A stretch of 64,000 nt of DNA from Combretum micranthum (GCA_024138025.1 JAMXBD010000639.1:708528-772527); one strand, 5' to 3'; numbered from the stretch's first letter, positions 24,390 through 35,833 are shown. A program made the numbers and translations. The notes: a model not told the origin generated them from the letters alone.

Positions 24390-27140
24390 GAAGAGCATAT
24401 ATCCCTGAAAAATTCCGATCATTGAATTGATAAAATTTTTTTAAATTCTATTTTACACTCAAATTAGGATAAGCGCTTTGTAAACACTCGTTGAGCACTC
24501 TATAGACACTCAATGAGCGCTCACCATGGCATTCGTTAACACGATCCATGACATAACAGCTTCCTTCATCATGTGACATGAAACTCACCCCTACTAATCA
24601 CTCATATGCACTACCATCATGCAACTGCTAGCTTGCACGCTACATGCATCACTACACTCAAGCACAACAAGACACACATGAACACAACAGCTTAGCTACC
24701 GTCACATACACATCTACATGAAGGAGAATGCTCACTCACACACATCCACTCTATCACATAACTAAGTACTCACTCATGTGCACTACACAAGCTGCTCCCA
24801 TATACTGTTGTTCCAAGAACAACACATATCTGCGACACAAACACACACACACACGAGGATCCATACCACATAAACACACACACATCACTCACACTCCTGC
24901 TATCGCTCATTGTCACATAACCACAAGCACATACGCAAGTAGCACATGCTGTTATCATAGACACGCACACACATGCTTTTATACACAATCAGTTGCTATT
25001 CTTCTTTAACCAGTCACTCATGACACACACAGTAACAACACATCACTAACATCGACCTAACCACATACATTTCACAGTTGCTCACGCTCACAGACTGGAT
25101 ACTCTGTAGCTGCTCTGATAGGCACTCCATGGGGGCTCCACACCATCACCTTAGGTGCTCTGTTAGTGCTTCACAATCACATATACCAATGCACATACAC
25201 TAATCGCTTCACCACCACATGTTAAGCACTCCATAATTGCTGCACAACACACTCCATGACATGCTCTAAAGGTACTACACAGGCACTCCAATGCGCTCTA
25301 GAGGTGCTCCATGGTGCTTTATTACAACCCCATAGCTTGTAACATACTTTTGACGTTATATATATCCCTATATATATGTATATATATCCTTATGTATATG
25401 CACATATGTATATATGATATTGTTTTAGTTTATTTCTTTATTTTATTTTACCTTATTGGCCATGACATAAATTCAAACATATGATACATACCAATAACTT
25501 AACTTAGGTTAAATAATAAATATATGTGAATACTTATAATTTCTATATATGTGTGTGTGTGACTCTTTGTGATTTAAAATAAAACACTTATGTATAAGAA
25601 TTCATAAAAACCTTTATAGAAATAGAGGTATAGAAATTTGTTAAGGAACTCGCAAAATTCAAATTTTGAATAGTGTACTACCATGACTTTAAAGCTTTCC
25701 TTTAGCGAAGATAATATCATATTTGTAAAGTACTTAAAAAACCATATCAAATCGACTAATTATATGTAAAAAATGGAGTTAAAACGAAATATTGAAAACT
25801 TTATACCAAAACTGTGAAAATATTAGAACTATGGTAGTATAGACTCTTAATTGACACTCATAACATATTCTTATATTTTATTCTCATTCTTACTGTATTC
25901 AAGTGATTTTGACTCTCATACTAACTTACTTGTCGACTACTACGACTGATAGGCAAAATGGACTAGTGATTATATTCCTATGAGCTCTATACTTGTTTGT
26001 GTTTGTAGGATAGGTCATAATATTTTATTAATTAGTAAATGAACTTTGTTTTGGGAAGGGAAATAATTTGTTGTGATTGTTACGTTTGATTTTAAATGTG
26101 TAAAATACTATAACTATATTTCACTTTAAGGATTTGGTTGTTTTAGAGTACGTCTATGAGTGTCCAAAATTTAATGGAATTCAATTATATTGGCATGTTA
26201 ATTAAATGAAAGCATGCATTACGCTATTGCATTAAGGTCATCACCACTATATAATGGCATAGATAGATTGTGATCATGGAGGATCGAGTGTATACCATGG
26301 GTCTTGTCTTGGGGGAATGGGAACTAAGTCATCTTGAGGAAGATAGCCTATCCTCTAGGGTTTCGTCGGTGTCATTGTTTCGGAGGATCTTGCTTTGGGA
26401 GTAAGGTATGTACAAGCATTATTTTCTATATATTAAAGAAATTGTGTTTTGATAAGGATTTTTTTTTTAATCCTGAAGTAATAGAGTTTTTGGGTGCAGA
26501 AGCTGGTGGATATTCCCCAACCTTTGATTTGGAGGGCGAAAATCCAATCTATATATAGCTACCGATTGGCTATATATATTTGATTACTTGTTTGATTGCA
26601 TTACGTATGCTTGTTTAATATAATTTGCTTGATACTTGCTTGGTCAGTATAGAGGCAGGAGTATATCTCACTAAGCATGTGGTCGCTCAACCCTTTATAG
26701 TTTGCTATTATAGGATTATCTATGGTATCAGCCTTGGCAAGGCTACTCACAAGTTAGCTTTCTCTTAGGAGATAGGATGATGTGGGAAGGAATCAAGGGT
26801 TGAGAGAGTTCTTTCTTCTCTGGTGAATCTCTCAAGATTATTTTGATAAAAATTGAAGGATATGTAATATTTTGTAGGGCTAGAACCCTCAATTACTCTC
26901 CTAGATGTGGCAACCAGTACTTTTAGTAACAACTACTATCTTAGCTTTATTTGTTCACTATTATTTTTCAATTGTTATTTTATAGAATTATAGATTAAAT
27001 ACTATTGGCATCATCGGTCACCTAGTTATGGTATGGTTCTGCATAATATTCAAAGCTTTTGAGAGACTTGGTAGTTGATCTTAGGCTTTGGTGTCATGAT
27101 TGGTGGAATAGTCTCGTCTAAGTACCCTTGGGGCATGCGA
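24390..27140 (+). mobile_element. Large LTR inserted into the gypsy element
   Basis: This block separates gag (to 24372) from protease (from 27141) of one gypsy element. It shares landmarks with the LTR remnants ending at 1610, 10770 and 58497. These are the ggagggcgaaaatcc element at 26531-26545, tatctcactaagcatgtggtcgctcaaccc near 26670, and a final gtacccttggggcatgcga at 27140. Its 5' part carries a word-repeat module and a run of TATATA boxes near 25350-25400. A target duplication was not visible. The 74-codon frame at 26334-26558 lies inside the LTR and is not a gene. Confidence 0.5.
24470..25330. repeat. LTR word-repeat module (gcactccatgg / gctctagaggtgctcc)
   Basis: Words around gcact(c/a)cat, tgagcgctc, ctctagaggtgctcc and ggtgctct recur dozens of times. 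They are interleaved with a cacaca-rich part (24720-25050, including short CA runs at 24837-24855 and 24960-24975). Two overlapping open frames on opposite strands (24728-25009, 24770-24988) arise from this repetitive composition. Tracts of TATA-like sequence follow immediately downstream. Confidence 0.5.
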
Positions 27141-27760
27141 GGTTGTTTTTTAGGCTGTTGGCAATGGAGGTCCATTTTTCTATACTGAATATGTAGAAGA
27201 AGAGTTTCTAACAGGGGATGGAAAGGAGACTTTAGTGGTGAGGTCTTGTATAACTCTCAAAGCTATTGAGAAAGATTGGTTAAGAACCAACATCTTTCAA
27301 TCTATCTATATAATTCGAGGCAAAGTGTATAGGTTCATAATAGATTCTTGTAGTTGTAAGAAAATCATATCAACAAAAGCAGTGTAGAAATTAGGCATTA
27401 AACCTGAACAACAACCTAAGCTAAACAAACTGGCATGGCTAAAGAAGGGAAGAAAGATAACCATCTCTAAACAGGTACTGGTTTCATTTTCCATAGGCTT
27501 TATATATAAACACTAGCCACTTGCTATTACAGAGACCTTAGTAGTTTGATAGGAGTGTAACACATGATGGGAGGACTAGTACTTATAAATTTGTGTATAA
27601 AGGAGTAAAAATTGTGTAGGTTACTAATAGAGAGCCTGGTGATTCCAAATTGTAAAATAGAGTGGTAGCAGCACTATGTTGACTATGACAAAATTTGAAG
27701 AAGAGCTGTAGGATTCAAAAGCTGTTTTTGACTTGTAAAAAATGAGGTAATAATACATTA
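27141..27760 (+). pseudogene. Ty3/gypsy aspartic protease region (RVP_2 type), truncated
   Basis: The ancestral role was processing of the gag-pol polyprotein. Plus-strand translation gives YVEEEFLTGDGKETLVVR, then KDWLRTNIFQS, then GKVYRFIIDSCSCKKIIST, then KLAWLKKGRKITISKQVLVS, then FSIG. The active-site IIDxGS motif has become IIDSCS. Past a stop one can still read HDGRTSTYKFVYKGVKIV (about 27560-27620) and FEEEL near 27690. This order is that of the protease between gag and reverse transcriptase in plant gypsy elements. It breaks off near 27760 before any reverse transcriptase. Stops occur at several places. It is the continuation of the gag at 23333-24372. Confidence 0.7.
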
Positions 27761-30595
27761 AGAATCACACGAGAAATTAACAAGCCATTACCTAAAAGAA
27801 GAAGAACTCAACACAACAACCACACGATTACATTCAATGTAATGCACACATGATTATATTACAAATACAACACATCAATCATTTATGATAGCTTTAGTAT
27901 AATAACCAGCATGGATGTACTCATAATTCCAAGTAATACGATAGAAACAGTTGAGCCCAATCATCACAACACAATCAAGTGTTGACAAGGATGGCCAAAT
28001 CTCATGTTTGACTTAAACAAGGAATAGCCTCATATAAAGTTTTCTATCATTTTCCAAACGTTGACGATTGCAGACGATTGCAAACGATTGTGATTTATCT
28101 ACAATGTATTATACGTGAGTACATACCCTCTAACATTCACTATAAACATGAATCCCTCCTATCATATAAGTTTGGCGAGTCCTATACCATATTATATATG
28201 AGTCTCTTACCTTCATATAGATTACATGGATATTTTGTTATGGGCTCCATAAGTTTTATATATGGAAGAATGTTATTATCACATAATCTTGAAATTTAAT
28301 AAAAATAGAAAATAAAATTAAATGTTTTATAAGATACCTTATACCTTGTAAGTTTTATATCATACATGTTTCAGGGGCTATAGAATGTTTCAATATAGGT
28401 TTTAGATCCAAAATTTGAGAAAATGTACCTTATTCGATAATGTGCAATCAGAATCCCATACCCTATTCACCATATGCCCACCGATCCTATCAAATGCTAA
28501 TAAACATGATTTAATTTAACTAAATTTGTCATTAGCTTAACTCTTTGACTAATACTTAATGAAATACGTCGTCACCAAATCCTTATATCCATAGGTAAGG
28601 AAGAAGCAATCCATCACCTATTGTCAGGCCAGATAAAATGTTCTTTTCTGTAAATTTTTGTCTTTCATTAATAACATAAATGCTAATGTTTTAATATCAG
28701 ACGTTGCCATTACGTGATGAAAGAATAGTTGCATTACCAAATTTTTATCATTTGGTAAGGATTTGATACGTGATACCTGTCACTTATGACATATTATTTA
28801 TAGGGAGGCAATTTAACTTCATCATTGAAACTATGTTGTCAAAAGTAGATTTTCTTGCTGGGTACATTGAGACTTTGAATACTATGTTTCTGCTCTTGCA
28901 AATGGTACTCAACTACGTTGTTATTGTCATAGTGTGGCCAGTATTAAAGTTAGATGATTCTTAAAGAGTTAATAGGATAGATAGAGCTTGTCAAGAATAA
29001 TTGAACAGATGCCAAATCTAGTTATGCTTTCAAATATTTATTTTTATATTTAAGAAGTTAGTTTATTTTGAAACTTTGTTTTGTAGATCCAAGAACATCT
29101 GTTTGCAACGTCTGGGAGAGTGTTTGTTTGAGAGAGAACTCAAATTTAGTCTAAACTCTAAAGCCAACTCACTAATCATATGAAATTTCCTTCGAACCAA
29201 GGAGGAGTACGGTTATGGTACTTGTTTTTTCTTATTGAATTTCTCACGGTTGTATGACCTGCACTTGCTAGCTTGTGTTTTCCAATGCAAAGATATATAA
29301 TGATACTATAACTTTAAAATCCAACCCTATCTCACATGACTCACACTAAATTTTGTTATTCTTCTGCTTGCTATGATCCAACTCATAAGTTAATGAAAGC
29401 ATGTTATTGCTATTAAATTACATCGAAAAAAAAAAAGAAATTTAAAATAAATTGAAGATTCGATACAGTGCTCTGGAATTAGTAAATTTTATGGAATATA
29501 CGTATGCTTTGAGACAATTTCAATAGATTATTTTGTAAATAAATTATTGGACAAGTTTTAACTAGATTTTATGGTGACTTCAATAAATTATTAAATAAGT
29601 TTTGATTCTATTATTTAAATTCATTCCTTTAAAAAGTAAAGGTATAGGATACGATTTCCAATCCTACTTGACCATAATTATAACAAAAACAAATTTCCCG
29701 GTAGTAGGGAAACGGGAATCATTACATTTTTCATTCATGCATGAACCATATAGAATTCATGCATATGGTACAAGTTTATCGTTTTATTTAACTCCAAATC
29801 TCCAAAGAAGTGAGGATCCACGAAAACTTCAGGCCCTAAAAGCGCATTCGATAGACAACACAATACATAGATTAGAAATGATAATATTTCGATTTCAAAA
29901 ATTATCTCTATTAATTAAATATATTTCTATGAGTTCGCAAACTATTTAGACAATTTCAGCCGTTTACCCACACCTTATCGTCAATATAAAGGATTATGAT
30001 ATATAACATCAACATGCCATTTTGGAAATTATTAAAATTATTTAAGTGCTCAAACACATAGAAGTTAACGTGTGCCAGAGAGTCAAATGGATACGATTTG
30101 GCTCCTTTTAGGCTCACTTTTAAACCAAATGGCAAAATAATATTTGGCTTAGTGACTTCGTAATCCATAGCAAACCTATTTCTTCAAGCCATTTTTCAAT
30201 TGGGGAGGTTTAGGATTTGGTTCATTTTGTGGGCCCACTAGCCAATCTGAAAAGCAATGGTTACAGTAAAACTAATTTTGATTCAAAATCGTGAAACCAA
30301 TAAAGAGTAAAAGTTTAATTCATGGTGTGGTTTGCTTTGCTTTGTGGTTGATTCAAAGTCGTACCGACTCCTAATTTCAATAATATAATGTTTCTTTACC
30401 AGCTTCTAACAATATAAATTTAAGCATTCAAGGAGAAGGACTTTTTAGTTTCGAAACGTTACACTAGTCTTTCAAGTTGGGTGGACTAGATTCAAATTCC
30501 AATTCCCTTATAAAAAATAAAAAGATAAAAAATTTCCAATGCGAGAATTAGTTGAATTGAACTAAAATATGGGATTAACTAACTGCTCTTCCTTC
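27761..30595. other. Long AT-rich region with no supported gene
   Basis: I see no coding domain on either strand; frames of 60-115 codons (28078, 28770, 29602, 29956) have no recognisable motif. A possible MITE lies at 28562-28768. Repeated gacgattgca phrases occur at 28061-28090. An A-run sits near 29430. The stretch at 29680-29830 is slightly less AT-rich but unassigned. Confidence 0.35.
28562..28768. repeat. Possible short inverted-repeat element (MITE)
   Basis: The left end reads tacgtcgtcaccaaatccttata. The right end, reversed, reads cacgtatcaaatccttaccaaa. The shared words are tacgt and caaatcctta. Length about 205 bases. A hairpin taccaaa...tttggta lies inside the right end. No target duplication was confirmed. 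Confidence 0.3.
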
Positions 30596-30618
30596 TTTTT
30601 TTTTTTTTTTTTTTTTTT
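30596..30618. repeat. Poly(T) run
   Basis: A run of 23 T lies just 3' of the minus-strand pseudogene that follows. It is on the wrong strand and side to be a poly(A) tail in simple form: on the minus strand it reads as poly(A) about 50 bases after the stop codon. That would fit a retrocopied mRNA tail, but the copy seems to keep an intron-like upstream edge. Confidence 0.6.
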
Positions 30619-30665
30619 AAGGAATTAAGTAATTGGGTTGAGAGGCTATATAATTATAATTATTA

Positions 30666-30975
30666 TTACCGGAAATATTCGATTTTGACTTTGCCAGCAT
30701 TGGGGTCAGCAATTTTGGAGAGCATCGAGAGAGAGATTGATATCGCCATGGCAAATGCTTCGGCAATAATCAACAACTTTAACTGTGGTAAAATTGTTTC
30801 CTCGGCATGCATGTGGAGCCAAGTTTGTTGGTCCAGTGCATCGTACTCTTTAACGTCTCCCACAAGCCGCACCCCGTTCCACAATCTATCACTTACTCCA
30901 GCAACCATCACTCCACTTCCTTGAGAATTAGGACATGCTGAGGCTGCCCAAGGAAATGGATTAAACAAAAATATT
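30666..30975 (-). pseudogene. Plant natriuretic peptide / EG45-like (PNP-A type) pseudogene
   Basis: The ancestral product is a small secreted expansin-related protein with a double-psi beta-barrel (EG45-like domain), acting in the cell wall space in water and ion balance. The minus strand reads FNPFPWAASACPNSQGSGVM, then VAGVSDRLWNG. After a frame change it reads GAACGRR-stop-RVRCTGPTN, then HACRGNNFTTVKVVDYCRS, then CHGDINLSLDAL. After a second frame change it reads SKIADPNAGKVKIEYFR and a stop. The conserved cysteines and the closing IADPNAGK(V/I)xIEY signature fit the PNP-A group well. The signal-peptide exon was not found. The stop in place of the Y after CGRR and the two frameshifts make it a pseudogene. 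Parts of two other frames look open only because of this. The plus-strand frame at 30685-30924 is its shadow. Confidence 0.8.
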
Positions 30976-31227
30976 AAGTAAATAAGTCTTATATATCGAG
31001 AATTTTTTTAATTTTTTTGGTCTATGTCATATATATGTACCATTTTATTAACAATATATATATATATATATATATTTTCCCATTTTATATAGAACGTCTT
31101 TACCACTTGGATTTTTAAACTTAAAGTGATGCTTAAGAAGCTATTTAAAGTACCACGTTAGTCTCTTAAGAAATTTTCTTTACTAAAAAAAACTTGCAAA
31201 TTGTATCCCTACATTAATTTCAAAAAG
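30976..31227. repeat. Spacer with (AT)n microsatellite at 31053-31075
   Basis: About 11 AT units lie within a T-rich spacer upstream of the PNP-like pseudogene. If the pseudogene retains an intron, its upstream edge would fall at 30955-30975, where the minus strand reads a pyrimidine-rich run ending in gggcag. Confidence 0.6.
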
Positions 31228-31430
31228 TTACTTAATTATCGGTTTATTTGAATTGTTTGATTTGCATCTATATCCAATCTACATTTTTATTGTATATGTA
31301 TCGCTTATGTTTGATATGTTTATGAATAAAAATATTTGTTTTTCTTTGTATTTGTTTTTCACAAACAGTCTATTTAAAAACAATAAAAGGACCTGAAAAC
31401 AACGAACCAAGCAGATTTAAACCTTTTATA
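31228..31430. repeat. MITE copy, tgtttagattgtc...accaagcaga family
   Basis: It starts with gtttatttgaattgtttgatttgcatctatatccaatctacattt and ends with aataaaagg...aacgaaccaagcaga. Related copies are at 33660-33860, 47605-47790 (reversed) and 53455-53700. The shared core is a word like ttatctatattgtatccaatctacattt, then tatgtttataagtaaaaa, then an A-rich end with aaccaaaca. Confidence 0.45.
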
Positions 31431-32648
31431 GGTCTATGTTATTACTATTTGAAATAGTTTATATTTTTCTCTCATAATCAAATAGGTATGAAAGTAAATT
31501 TTAAAACTCATTAAAATTATCAATAATAATGTCAATTTATAAATTGAAAAAAAAAAAAAACACATGGCAAGCTTAACAGTTACTAACCAATAAAACTAAA
31601 AGAGACAGTCTTGCTTCACTAAGCAACTTTACATGACATAACATAAAGTTAAGTAAACCTTCAAGGAACCCATTTTGTTAGGAAAGTGAGTTTTTTGGCA
31701 TATCAATCGTTGCCAAACAACTAGTAATAAAGATGTTGCTTCTAATAGTAATATTGTTGGTCATCTAGATAAGAATTATCAAAATTACATTTTTTGTTAT
31801 TATCATATTTTGTATAGGTCTTTATCTTAAAGTACATGAATTACATGTTCATTATTCCTTTCTATTATGTTTATAATTGAATAACAATTATGATAATGTA
31901 TTTAATGCAATTTATGAATATAGCTTTTAAAAGTTTGAGTATTGATATCTTTTCAGAAAAATATATTATTTTTATTAATACAAATAAGTTTAAACTAAAG
32001 TGTATGTGAAACCTTAAGTAGGCAACATAATTTTAGTAAATAGTTATTGCGGATCATGAATTTTTTCTAATGAGAAGTTATTAATATGTCTAGAATTTAC
32101 CAATAAGAAGCTACTTGTGTTAGGTTTGATTTAATGATGTACTGTAAGGTTTCAAATGAGTAGTAATTACTCTAATGTTATTTTATTGTATGGATAAGGA
32201 TCTCTTTGAATAAAAATTACATCTTTTTTTAAGAAATATCAATTTTTGTTGTAAGAAAATGAATTTATTATCTAATCCATACTATATGGAAATGACAATA
32301 GTTATGATACAATATTTTACAAATCACATAAGAGAATACCATTACAAAGTATTATGTTAGTTCAAAAGTACAAATCAACATTCATAATCTAGAATTTCTT
32401 CGTTCCAAATTACAAAGGAGAAAACTGATTTGCTTTTAGATAATGAAATTAACCTTAGTAATAGTTATATCAAGTGGAATATTCTATACTTCAAATGATT
32501 TATACAACTTGTGTTTACAGTTAACATTTATGAATATATCAAATCTATATAAAAAAAAAATAGTGATTGTCTTTATGAATTTAGAAAAGTCCAAAACATA
32601 TGTAAAGTAGATTTATGTATGTGCATCATACACATCATACAGATACAT
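31431..32648. other. AT-rich region, nothing recognised
   Basis: An A-run lies near 31548. No coding domains, no structured repeats and no promoter-like element with downstream coding sequence were seen. Confidence 0.35.
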
Positions 32649-32656
32649 ATAGACAT

Positions 32657-33393
32657 CGTCACAGTTCCGGAACCGAATTGAACCAGAATTAGAACCATCG
32701 GTTCCGGGTCTCAAAATTGAGAAACTGGAACCAGAACCGTCTCCCATGGTTCCAATTCTCGATTTTGGTTTTAGAACTGTAGAACCATCTTTTTTAAAAA
32801 AAAAAAAAAATAAATAAATAATTTTTAATTTTTAATAAAACAAATTTTAAACTCAAAATAATTATTTGATCTAAAAGTATTAAACTATTTAACCAAAATT
32901 TAAAAAAAATTCTTTATAATGCATAATTATATGCATACAAATACATTCAATATCAATTATAATTAATATTATGAGATTGTAAAATACTCTAAAGGATAAA
33001 AAGAAAATTACAATGCAAAAAATAGTCTCACATTATTTAAAAAAAATGAAATTTTCTTTTAGGAGAAGTTTATTTAAACTAATTATATATGATTTTAAGT
33101 TATTTTATTTGTGTTGTTGATAATAATATATTAAATATTATGAATAAGTAATAAATTTTACTATTTATATGAAATAATTTAAATATTAATAATTATATAT
33201 TTAATAGTATTGTTTTTTCTTTATTTTTTAATGGAAATGGGTGAAACCTACGGTTCCACTGGTTCTAGGCCCAAGAACCGTCTAGGAACCGTGAAATCGA
33301 CAGTTCCATAGCCGTTTCTAGAACCAGCCAACAGATCTGGTTCTAGTTCTAGAGCCATCATGGTTTCTGGTTCGGAACCGAACTATGGTTATT
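32657..33393. mobile_element. hAT-like non-autonomous element
   Basis: Both ends are rich in the word ggttccgg / ggaaccg in inverted order (32661-32790 and 33235-33390), around an AT-only core. This is a layout known for plant hAT derivatives with subterminal repeats. Flanking 8-base sequences, atagacat at 32649-32656 and ctagacat at 33394-33401, agree at 7 of 8 positions, as expected of a hAT target duplication. The left end has cacagttc and the right end, reversed, catagttc. No transposase is encoded. The exact outermost bases are uncertain. Confidence 0.55.
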
Positions 33394-33399
33394 CTAGAC

Positions 33400-33426
33400 A
33401 TATATATATATATATATATATATATA
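33400..33426. repeat. (AT)n microsatellite
   Basis: About 13 AT units immediately follow the hAT-like element's right flank. On the minus strand this run creates the IYIYIYIY segment of a spurious 67-codon frame. Confidence 0.9.
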
Positions 33427-33659
33427 CTTACATACATATTAATGACTAGTACTATAGATAATCTAGGATTTTTTAAAGTCCTTTTACAATCTCCAAAACC
33501 ATCGCTACCATATTTGGCCAATCAAATAGTAATTCAAAACCTTTGATTGGTATGTCTTGTCGACCAACTCATATTCAAGGAAATCTTATTTCATCTCACT
33601 ATAAAAACCGTAATTAGACTATACCATATGGATCAAAAGGTGCTCCATGAATGATAACT

Positions 33660-33860
33660 TTTGATTTAATATAGCATCTATTTGGATTATCTCATATTTA
33701 TTTGTATCTAATTTTTATTTGTAATTTATTCATATCTAATTTGTTTGATCTGTTTATAAGTAAAAATATATATTTTTTATATGTATATGTTTTTTAACAA
33801 ACATGAGCTCAAAAATAATAAAAATAATATGCCAAAACAACTAAAAATAGATGTAAGAAA
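33660..33860. repeat. MITE copy, tatttggattatctcatatttattt family
   Basis: The stretch begins catctatttggattatc and ends aaaataataaaaataatatgccaaaacaac. It contains gtatctaatttttatttg and ctgtttataagtaaaaatat. It matches the copy at 53455-53700 phrase by phrase. The frame starting at 33781 runs through it and is not a gene. Confidence 0.45.
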
Positions 33861-34330
33861 TAAAACCATAATAATCATATGGGGTATCTCGCTATATTTA
33901 TCACTGGGGAAAAAAGGATTTAAGGAAATAGTAAAGCTCAATTATTGGCATTCATACACATTATGGCCAAACCTAAGCTTTACATGTATTTGGGATTGCT
34001 TTCTATTCGTTTTTATCTAAAAAAGAGGGTGCGTCAGCTCCTAACACCTCTATATTTTTAAATAAAAGGAAAAAAAAGTTGTTTTGTTTAATATGCATAT
34101 TTCAAATAAAGCAAATTATAGATACATTTCCTAAATTACTTATTACATATAGAAAGACATAAATTTTTTGTATATCTTTTGAAAAATATAAATGTACAAC
34201 ATCAATTATTACAGTGATATTCTGTTACTGTTTGCATGTTTCTAAAAGCCATATATAAAATAAATAAAGCCATACACAACAAAAAAGAGAGAAGCATGGA
34301 AACTAAAATTGTATACTTATGACTTAGGAC
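33861..34330. other. AT-rich spacer
   Basis: No gene or repeat was recognised. The reading frame 33781-34020 has no domain. Confidence 0.35.
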
Positions 34331-34650
34331 TCACGATAATACAGAATAGCCCGTCCAAGTTGCAAGTACTATCACTAGCAACAAAGAGGGCCCTCCAAGT
34401 CCTATCACCATTTCTATAATGTAGGGTTTCTTGCTTTCTTTGTAATTGTAATGAATCGTTTCAATTTCGTGCAAATTTATAGGCTGAATCACCTTGACAT
34501 TTGATTCATACAAGTGGACAAGGTAGACTTACTGTTGAGGAGGTAAGGTCCCTGCAATGATGCATTGATTCATTTGGTGGAACCCACTTGCCATTCGTTG
34601 CGAGAATTTCCACAAAATACCATCTGGTTTTCCACTTAGCTATGACAAAA
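34331..34650 (-). pseudogene. Possible decayed exon(s) of a membrane protein
   Basis: On the minus strand an acceptor-like pyrimidine tract ending in tttgcag (about 34668) is followed by a frame containing KPDGILWKFSQRMASGFHQM. The frame passes a single in-frame stop and then continues YESNVKVIQPINLHEIETI. It ends in a hydrophobic segment, GLGGPSLLLVIVLATWTGY, that would span a membrane once. The last codons abut gtgagt, a good donor site. Another gtaagt donor coincides with the internal stop. The base composition is more balanced than its surroundings. I do not recognise the family, so this may be a gene relic or chance. Confidence 0.25.
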
Positions 34651-34802
34651 TTTGACCATCACTGACCTGCAAACAATTGCTATGTTGAACGAAAGTTTAA
34701 ATTCTAATCACTCAACCTCAGTAATTTTGCATGCATTAAGGATACTAAGGCTAGTAATTTGATTCTTTTTAACAAAATTTGTGCCTGGTAATCATATTAC
34801 TA

Positions 34803-35012
34803 ATGGATAATGTCTCAAATGGTACATAAATTTTAATAAAATATCTAAAAAAACTTGACAGATGTAATGTTGAGCGTGCACGAAAAGTTTTTTCAAGCAT
34901 CAAATTGATTAATTTTAAAATTTAATTATTAAATCAATCAATTTTAAAACTTTGATACCTAATTGCATATTTTTATCAAAGTTCAGATATCATCGTAACA
35001 TTAACCTTTAAT
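34803..35012. repeat. Foldback MITE copy (third)
   Basis: It begins aatgtctcaaatggtacataa and ends tcaaagttcagatatcatcgtaacatta. The centre holds attgattaattttaaaa and aaatcaatcaattttaaaac in inverted order. It is the same family as 11790-12006 and 21815-22098. Confidence 0.5.
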
Positions 35013-35124
35013 CTAAAGAAAAGCATGGTTTATAAAGATAAATTTAAAATATAGTGATTTAATACAATTAGTCCAAATATCGTATATTACCATAAGATTG
35101 GAAAAGATGGATATCATGTTATAT

Positions 35125-35445
35125 TGGGAAAATATCAAATTTGGTTCATAAACTTTACACAAAAATTTAATATGTATTTGAATTTTAAAGTGTTGAATTT
35201 GATACTCAATTAAAAGTTTTATGGCTATTTGTATTAACTCACTAAAACTATTTGCTTTGTATTCTAAGTGGAAGAAGTAGTCTACAAGCATTAAATTATG
35301 TTAGAGGTATTAATAAAAATTAAAATCTCATGTAATAAGGAAATAAAAATAGTAAAAAAAATTTTATTGGTATTAAGTTGACCACTTTAAAATTTAGATA
35401 CTAAATTAAATTTTTATGTAAAATTCGGATACCCAATTTTATATT
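35125..35445. repeat. Diverged foldback-type repeat
   Basis: Phrases such as tatcaaatttggttcataaactttac on the left and ttggtattaagttgaccactttaaaatttagatac...ttcggatacccaatttta on the right are in partly inverted order. They suggest a different, more diverged member of the foldback group. The 92-codon minus frame at 35013-35291 overlaps it and is not a gene. Confidence 0.3.
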
Positions 35446-35833
35446 TATGCTAGATTAAAATATGAATTACATGAAAATATTGCAGTGCTAAGAGTGACAT
35501 GGTCTCCACCACTTCGGTATTTTCATTTAGGTTACTTTGCAATTCTCGGTGGAAAAAGAATAGTGTCTATATTTTTCATTTATTTTATGATAATTCTTTT
35601 GGCTGTGCTGACTTTTCTTTTTTGCCGTTGGAGGCCAATGTGAAGACGCCTTTTTATATAATCAAGTGCAAAATGGATCTTGACCGACTTCGCCATGGTA
35701 AAATATAGTCTAAGTCTACGCTGATTCTCATTTTCTTAGTCTTTGCCTCACTTGGCTCTATCTTTTCCTACCCGAATGTGTTGATCAATATGTCACCTCT
35801 TTCAATTCAAGTGAATAGCACATCTCGATAAAA
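35446..35833. other. Spacer, no supported gene
   Basis: A 69-codon plus frame begins with an ATG at 35499 and is serine- and phenylalanine-rich without known motifs. Its composition is more balanced than that of its neighbours, but there is no evidence of function. Confidence 0.3.

Noticed and set aside
24728..25009. Overlapping 93- and 72-codon frames on opposite strands, rich in H, T, C or V
   Set aside because: They arise from CA/GT-rich word repeats of an LTR module; both strands stay open because the repeats avoid stops.
29602..29949. 115-codon open frame on the plus strand, the longest frame outside mobile elements
   Set aside because: No recognisable motif, no start context, promoter or neighbouring exon, and composition expected of chance frames in this region.
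30685..30924. 79-codon plus-strand frame
   Set aside because: Shadow of the PNP/EG45-like pseudogene, which reads convincingly on the minus strand.
33318..33521. Minus-strand frame with IYIYIYIY and RTRNHDGSRTRTRS
   Set aside because: It spans the (AT)n run and the ggttccgg clusters of the hAT-like element; both patterns are repeat-derived.
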